Source of the DNA: Coccinella septempunctata
Lineage: Eukaryota; Arthropoda; Insecta; Coleoptera; Coccinellidae
Reading direction: 5' to 3'
DNA: 64,000 nucleotides
NCBI RefSeq assembly: GCF_907165205.1
Contig: NC_058191.1
Span: 28,848,064 to 28,912,063, forward strand
The notes under the pieces are model-generated. The model was given only the letters and a program-made list of their open reading frames with translations. It made no database searches and had not been told where the DNA came from. The position numbers and the translations under genes were made by a program. Below are positions 56,993 to 64,000 of the stretch, one piece after another (the stretch's first letter is position 1; every line of letters starts with the position of its first letter).

Positions 56993-58464
56993 CACTGCGC
57001 AAAAAATTAACGCACATTATGGAAATCTCAAATTTATTCTACAACTGTGTTCTCAATGATAATTATTTTTATCAGAATTATGCATGCATATGTTATCCAC
57101 TTTCAACGGTTTTCTTCAATACAGATTTTGCCCAGCAGGAATAAAAAAGAAGATATTATCAGATTTTGAATGTATTGGCTCCATTCTAAAATCAGTTGTT
57201 CTCGATCAATTCTAGTGATCAATAGTTTTTCTTTCGTTTGATTTTCTACACTCGATCGCTATGCAACGCGAAACACACAATTTGACCCAAGATGAATGTG
57301 CCCAAGCGGTAGTTTTGCGAGAAGAAGGGTGGACATACACAAGAATTGCAGAAAGGTTTGGAGTTTCCCATACAAGTGTGTCCAGAATGTTGCAGCGATT
57401 CAGGGAGACAGGTATGAATGTCTGAAGTCCAGGACAGGGTAGACCACGGGTAACAACTGACATTCAAGAACGTTACTTGAGAGTTTCTTCGTTGAGACAA
57501 CGGTTTGCAACCGCTCGCCTCCTTCAAATTCAGCTTGAGCAAACTCATGAGGTGCAAATTAGCACTCAGACAATAAGAAATCGCCTCAGAGAATATGATT
57601 CAAGGCCTCGTGTCGCGGCAAGGGGCCCAGCTCTTACCCCAGCCCATCGAAGGGCGCGTTTGGATTTCGCGAGAAAGCATATCCATTGGGAAGAGGCCGA
57701 TTGGGAAAGAGTTCTCTTCACAGATGAGTCTAGATTCTGCCTCTACCATTGTGATCGACGTTCCCTTGTATACAGACGTCCACATGAAAGATATGCTCAG
57801 TGCAATTTCCTGAATACTACTGGTTTCGGGGGAGGATCGATTATGGTATGGGGTGGAATATCTTTGACTGCTCGCACAGACCTAGTGGTCGTTGATAATG
57901 GAGCTATGAATGCTGATAAGTATATAAGGAACATTATTGAAGAGCGTGTAGTGCCATTTGCCCCATACATTAATGAAAATTTCATTTTTATGGATGATAA
58001 TGCCAGACCCCATCGTGCGCGCATCGTTCAAGAGTACCTTTAAGAGGTTGAAGTCCAGATCTCAATGCGATTGAGCAGGTTTGGGACAACCTCAATAGAA
58101 GGCTGAGAAGTTCAGAAAATCATCCAGCTACTCTTAATGACTTAGGAATCCAACTCGGAGAAATCTGGGAACGATTAGATCAGAACATTTTTAGATCACT
58201 CATTTTGAGTATGAACCGTCGTTGCCGAGCTGTAATTAACGCAGAGGGTGGAAATACCAAGTATTAAATCACTTATCAGCATTTCAGTATTTTGAAAATT
58301 GTTCATTTCTCTTCTGTAACATAAGATTCGGTGAAATTTAATGTGTCTTGTTTCGTTCAAAACCTTCCCGAGAGAACATAAAAAATAAGTTATAAAGTCA
58401 ATGTAGAGTTAACTTTCATTAAAATTGAGATTTTCAGAATGTGCGTTAATTTTTTTGCGCAGTG
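56993..58464 (+). mobile_element. Tc1-like DNA transposon
   Basis: The element is 1,472 bp with TA target dinucleotides at 56991-56992 and 58465-58466. The left end reads CACTGCGCAAAAAATTAACG. The right end read inward is CACTGCGCAAAAAAATTAAC, then GCACATT. Similarity continues imperfectly for about 45 bp. It lies in intron 2 of the ABCG gene and encodes a broken transposase on the same strand as the host gene. Confidence 0.95.
57261..58267 (+). pseudogene. Tc1-like transposase, inactivated
   Basis: Reading starts at MQRETHNLTQDECAQAVVL and shows a helix-turn-helix (YTRIAERFGVSHTSVSRML). It hits an in-frame TGA at 57423-57425 and resumes in the same frame with SPGQGRPRV. The first catalytic Asp is in LFTDESRFCL and the second in FIFMDDNARPHRARI. 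A second stop (TAA) lies at 58041-58043. Right after it about 20-30 nt are missing, because SPDLNAIEQVWDNL, with the catalytic Glu, appears at 58052 in another frame. The frame then runs to the TAA at 58265-58267. The DD34E spacing is therefore lost, and the enzyme is dead as written. Confidence 0.92.
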
Positions 58465-61439
58465 TATTTTGAAGTCGACGACTAAAACTTCAGGAGTGAT
58501 TGATGTTATCGAAAACATGCCTTTTTCGTAGGGTGAAAAATTTATTCATTTTAATAAGGGATTGTGATTTTTATTCCAGATGATTTATAAACTATAACCC
58601 TACTAAAAATGATCGATAACATTTTAAGAACATCAAACCTTAAATGTATGTCATTGACCACATAAAAAAACGAAAACTCCCAATTTGATTCAACAATTTC
58701 ATTCCTATAATAAAAAAAAGTTTGGATTTAAAACCATCAATGACAATATCTATAGTATCTACAGTATCAATAAACGCTTCATTTCTGGCACAAAAAGATA
58801 GAGCTGTCATTACATAAAACTTTACTACCCTCCACTCTTTTTACAAAGAAAGCATATCAAACTCCATCTTATCATTTTTTCACAACATGATTTACCGCTG
58901 CTGCAGCAAAATCTAGAAATAGATAGATGGAAAAATATGTGATAGATCTTTTAAATAGTGATGCAGGATAAAAAGAGCAAACCAAAACTAAAGAAGGACA
59001 TATGAAATGGACTAGTGGAAATCTAAATTGAGAAGAGAACTGAAGGGAACGTGCCGTCATCAATCGAAAGAGTAGCAGGCTGACCCGTTTCTGGCTTATT
59101 TGCCGTCATCAAGCATAAATAATTTCAAAGAAAAAAGGTTCTTCGGACTTTTCGAAATCGTCAAAATCCCAATTTTTGCTAATATCTTAAAAACGAAGTC
59201 GTAAGAGGTTTTCACTATTCTTCCCCGCAAAAGAGCTACAAAACGTGTCATCTGTTTCGCTCTAGCTCTCTTAGTTTCCGAGATCTCTTCACTTGACATC
59301 TAATTTGATACACCCTGTACTTGTCATGAATCGCGATCCAGTATTCGCGATAGATAAAAAGTCTGCCTGACGACAGGAACATGCACGAGAGTCGGAACTA
59401 GTTCATAAAAAATTGGATCCGTCATTAGTTTCAAGGAGATTTAAAAGATCGACTATAATATCGCGGAACAAAAAAAAAACGACACGTTGATAGAATAATT
59501 ATTTGGATGACCTCCGTTCGGGAACCGATGGTAGAGGATGTTATGGCGGCCTACTTTTCTCTAGATTAATGTAAAGGTTCCTCTTTCCGAATGTTCCAAT
59601 TTGGACTCGGATTTGAAGCGATAACTAATGTTTTAACGAGTGTGGGCTTCTGTTGTACATCAAAATAGTCCTTCTAATATCTGGTTGATTGATGCATGTA
59701 GCTGACTGTTTTTTTCTCATTATGTGACACCCGAGGAAATACTGAATTCGAACACAAAACGGTATACAGGTGTGATCCGAAATTGATCCAACAAAATTCG
59801 GTAACAGATTTTCGGGACAAAAGTAGGAGACATTTATTTTTGATTCTGCCAGGATGAGATACAGTCCCCCTAAAAATAATCTTCTTTTCTTTTCATCTCA
59901 GAATCACTCAGTGATACGAAAATCCCGGAATTTGGTACATAGGAGTTTTATGATATTTGAAATCTCATAATGCTACCTATTTTGGCTATGGATCCCCTTA
60001 AGGGCCTTTTTACTGAGCCACAATATATCTGGAACCACTCTAAACGTGAACTCCTTGAAGATTATTAAGCCCTCATAAAGCCCATTCCATGGAAATTTTT
60101 TCTCACTTTTGCTATTTTTTGTTTGTCTTGTTTTGAATGAAAAAAATTGTGAAACGTTAGAAAACATAACTTTACAACGGAAAAAAAAATGGAATAGATT
60201 CAATATCCTATACCACAAGTTTGTTCTGGTTCGATTGAGGAGTTTATGCTGAACAAAATGAACATTTTCATTGGAAATGGGAAATATTTTTATAAAGTTT
60301 GTATCTTTTTCTCTCATTCTCTCGGTGCTTTTGCTGGAAAACTCTGTATTCACCTTATTTGTCGCATGCATATTGTTTTTTTGCTGTTTATAAGCTTATC
60401 ATGAAATAACCTCTATCTTTATCACATAATGCTTCCAGGAGAAGGATTGTAAGTCGCTTCAGAATTTCATCGGAATTTCTGCGCATAATTTATAATCAAG
60501 GAGATAAGAAATTACCTTCTCACTCAATGCTATCACCTTCGAGAAATTATCTACTGTTCCGTCCTGTACCGTTTTCGGCACTTAATTTTCAATTCACCAA
60601 CGTTATCCTATCGTAATTATCCTAAATAACAATCAAGGTTATTGATAGCGAAGTGTCGAGTTGGAGCAGACCTCCTCATTGGAAATACTATGATATTTTT
60701 ACCCAAATAGCAATATGCATCATGCTGCCAATGCATGTTCTAGTTCATAATATGCACGAGAAAAGTTATTGGAGCATATAACTGTCCGAAAATGTTGAAA
60801 TTTTTTAATTTTTACAGTATTCAAGAAAAGATCCAGTCTATTTAGCTCGCATTTCTCCAGAAGTAAAATAGCCATAGCACATAGATTTTTTCAAGAACTC
60901 GTCTGAAAGCCATTTATATTAACACTGGGAATCTAGGAAGCTGACTGTGGCAGTTTGGATCTAAAATATCGGGCGCCTTTTCTGTAACTGCCTGTAGATG
61001 ATGAAGAAAAATGAGATTTTTAAATGATTTTTTCAAATGCTGAATCGTTCAAAATAAAACTGAGGAAAGTATTTCATTCTAAACTTCTAAAGAGTGACTC
61101 ATTTATATCGTGATAAACTTGGAGTCCAAATGAAACAACAATTTAGATTGCAGCATGCATGATGAACATATCGAAAAAAACCGAACGGACAGAAACCCCA
61201 TTATTTTTAATTGCCATAGCGGCGTTGCAGTCACTTTAACATGAATAACATTAGTTGATTTTTCGCCTAGTAAACGGGCATATGACTAGATAGTTATATA
61301 ACAACCATGGCAAATGCCACGAACAATTCGTTTCAGAATAGCGCAATATTCACATTTAGTAAGCGTTAGACCAATCTTTGTATTTGTAAACATTGGGGAA
61401 TGAATACGTTCATAGTTTAAGTGATTTTACCATACCATT
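58465..61439. other. ABCG intron 2, middle part
   Basis: No exon or intact element was recognised. A lone right tip, TACACCCTGTAC, lies at about 59310, without a partner. Confidence 0.45.
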
Positions 61440-61982
61440 TTACCATTGTTTCCGAATCGGCTCGGTTTAAAATATACAGGCTGTTGAAAAACCATAAAAA
61501 AATATTTTTAGTTCTATCTCACAAACGGTTTTATCGAATGAAAGAAATTTCGGAATATAGAAGATATCACCCACGTCTTGCAGTGTTCTCATTATGACCA
61601 TTACGTACTATAAAAATACCAAAAATTCAAAGAACCCAACTCTTGAAACTAAGTTGGAAGCTATCTAATGAATATTTGAAAGTTTTGTAAAATTAGAGTA
61701 TTCTTCATATTTTCTCGTATAATGCGCCGTTTTTGAGTAATTTGATGTTGAAAAATTAAAAAGTATCTGTGAAATTAGAAAAATAGTCTACTTTGGCTAA
61801 TTACAACTCTGTTCAAAAGATCCACAGATGTGCGGTGTCGCAGATTTGGATGGTTTTTCTGAAGGTAATTTTGTTTTTCCAATGGTGGCAAAGCTCATTA
61901 AAAATGGTATAGGAAAAAAGTGTTTCTTTTGACGTCAAGAATCTACTATTGAAATATTTGTTCGACTCAAAGACTCAACCTG
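61440..61982. repeat. Degraded copy of the 54189-54676 MITE
   Basis: Shared blocks include CAGGCTGTTG, AAAACCATAAAAAA, CTCACAAACGGTTT, AGATATCACCCAC, AGATCCACAGATGTG, CTGAAGGTAATTTTG and AGAATCTACT. The left tip is lost, and the interior has an extra segment of about 200 bp. Confidence 0.7.
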
Positions 61983-62050
61983 TATATGCAAACTCCCTGA
62001 ATTATTTCATCGAGTTGAATCATTCCCCTATTTTCGAATCAGTTGATGTA

Positions 62051-62566
62051 CAGGGTGGGCAAAATTGGTGATACCCGAATTACAACTTTTTCAACCCAAC
62101 GAGATAGAGGAAAATGAAATGTACATTACGGTCGTCTTTTTTCGAGAAACTAATAATGCCATCAACTGCATTACTCTATCTTTTTTTGTTTTCGAGTTAT
62201 AGGCCAAAATTAAAATTTCAACCTTGGTCATTATCATTATCTCCGTTTCTGTTTGAGATAGGATGTTGAAATGAAAACATTATACAGACACTTTTTTACA
62301 GCAATCCAATGGCTTACTATGATTTTGTCCAATAGGTTTATTTGCTGAGCTATAAGATAAAGATGTATTTTTTATAAGGAAAACAGTAGTTTGAAATGAA
62401 ATCTGAAATTTTGGCTTATAACTCGAAAACAAAAGAAGAAAGAGGAATGCAGTTGATGGCATTATTAGTTTCTCAAAAAAACACGACATGAATGGTACAT
62501 TCATTTTCCTCTATCTCGTTGGGTTAAAAAGTTGTAGTTCAGGTATCACCAATTTTGCCCACCCTG
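62051..62566. repeat. Foldback MITE with CAGGGTGGGCAAAATTGG tips
   Basis: It is 516 bp with TA flanks (62049-62050, 62567-62568). Left and right tips, read inward, share CAGGGTGGGCAAAATTGGTG in full. The arms, about 180 bp each, remain highly similar (GAGATAGAGGAAAATGAA, AATGCCATCAACTGCATT). It is the best-preserved foldback in the window. Confidence 0.9.
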
Positions 62567-64000
62567 TACAGTGTCACTGGATTTTGTGACTTATTGATTG
62601 ATCCATCAATATGTTTTATGCATATGAGTGTTTTTCTGGGTTTTTCCGAATGTACTCCCAGAAAATCTGTCGAGCATCGAAAACGAAAGTTATTGAGGAA
62701 AAACCGCTTTTCGAAAATTTTGAATATATAATAAGATGGGGGTTCAGAGCATTCATAATAATTAATCATCCTGTACAGATACCATTCCGTGTTTTTGATT
62801 CCCGAAAATGTGTCTCATAATTATGAAGAGAATGGACCGACATATTCTATTCTCATTCAGGAATATCAATAAATATTCCGGAACGAATCTCGAGAAAATG
62901 AGAAAAATGAATCGAAATCATTCAAAACAATGACGTTCTCACATTAGATGTTCTCTTATCAATTCGCACGCGGATTACCGACAGCACAAGGCAATGTTCC
63001 ATCCGATAAACGTCCTTGTCACAAGTTTAAAATTCAATTATCCATCCAATTTGATCTTTGACCGAAGTTCCATCACCACAACACATTGGGAGTAGTTTCG
63101 CTCGACCAACGCCACCGCGTTTGTTGTAAAATATTTGTCGCCATATTGAAATTTCGATAACGAGGAACAATGAGCTCGTGAGTCACTCGTAATGAGAATA
63201 CCGATAACGGATTAAAGTTTTCTGATAACGTTTATGCGATCAAGTAGCTCGTCATTTGAATGAACACAAAGGTTTTTCGTTAATAAGCTTCGTTTCGATA
63301 GTCGGAGATTGGCAGAAAGACGCCAATTGGGAGACTAATCACTTCGTCATAACAATAATTGATATAATTGTTGCTGCAGCCTACTACAAACAGGCTAGGA
63401 GATCCACTTTTTAGGGCCGATTTGCCTTAAAAAAAACTTATTATTTCATGAACACTAAGGCCAAAAACACCACTCTTCGCTTTCGATGAGTTAAATCGGT
63501 GTTACCCTATTACCGACCTCTGTGATCGTTGCTAACCTCACTTTTGTGAAACTGACAACTGACGTAGATTTGTTTACATTCGCGTTTGATAAACGTCAAA
63601 AATCTAGAATTTCTGAAGCTTTTTTTCTCAGCTCAACTCTGACTTATCAGTTTAATTTTGACAGCTTGAACTAGCTTCAATGTTGAGCTCGGCCCAAATT
63701 TGAACTGTACAACCGAGGCTTAATGGCAACAAAAGCCATACTTGAATCGGTAAAAGCTAATTTATCCTAAGACTGATTTCATCAACAAATTGTGATAAGG
63801 TTAACACAATTTTCTAGGAAAAGAAGGCTATCCGATAGAAAGATTTCACCTTCAATACTATCAGAAGTATTTCTTTTCAACTTCAATCAAAAAATACTCT
63901 AGGTAACAACTCACGCCTTCCAACCAGTAATCGGCAATTGTTGTTTTTTGGATTTTCAATTCCAAGTTCAACATTTTCCATGAAATAAAGGGTATTAAAA
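62567..64000. other. ABCG intron 2, right edge
   Basis: No ABC-transporter exon was found here (no Q-loop, signature or Walker B pattern). The segment is non-coding as far as I can see. Confidence 0.45.

Noticed and set aside
1..64000. CRISPR arrays, bacterial operons or tRNA/rRNA genes
   Set aside because: No regularly spaced direct repeats, ribosome-binding-site-led gene clusters, or cloverleaf with A and B boxes were found. The split genes and elements show eukaryotic nuclear DNA.

Overview
The window is nuclear DNA of an insect. The protein-coding parts are cut by GT-AG introns, the background is AT-rich, and the introns are filled with hAT, Tc1/mariner, BEL/Pao and foldback elements. 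The repeat style would suit a beetle, but that is a weak inference. Two host genes are present. They are transcribed divergently and their start codons lie about 12.2 kb apart. Both run off the window.

Left half, minus strand (977-30186): a very large secreted multidomain gene that I read as the insect orthologue of SVEP1 (sushi, von Willebrand factor A, EGF and pentraxin domain protein). I could place 34 coding exons by translation plus GT-AG sites. They join without a phase conflict into about 2,204 codons. The order is signal peptide, VWA, Cys-rich/EGF-like, three sushi, two HYR, one atypical sushi, a basic linker, ephrin-receptor-like Cys-rich repeats, EGF repeats, pentraxin, then eleven sushi. 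The last exon seen ends in phase 1, so the 3' end lies beyond position 1.

The introns of this gene carry a nest of three mobile elements at 19392-27124. A hAT-type element with a perfect 8-bp target duplication holds an unclassified inverted-repeat element, and a BEL/Pao LTR retrotransposon (21120-26840) sits at the right end of that. The LTRs differ at 1 of 160 positions, yet pol has two frame breaks.

Middle (30187-42398): no gene recognised. It holds a second short hAT element with an 8-bp target duplication (30786-31421), several long-inverted-repeat MITEs, and hairpin motifs resembling hammerhead ribozyme cores.

Right half, plus strand (42399 to beyond 64000): the first two coding exons (42399-42573 and 56535-56652) of an ABCG half-transporter of the ABCG1/ABCG4 type, with the Walker A motif in exon 2. 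The 13.96-kb intron 1 holds a mariner-type remnant, a second copy of the unclassified inverted-repeat element and a MITE. Intron 2 holds a 1,472-bp Tc1-like transposon with a broken transposase, plus more foldback elements. No third exon was found before the window ends.

There is no sign of a new enzymatic or defence system. The most interesting items are the SVEP1 module expansion, the dated nest of elements, the unclassified element with iterated TCTGACACGCTCGAG motifs, and the repeated hammerhead-like hairpins.
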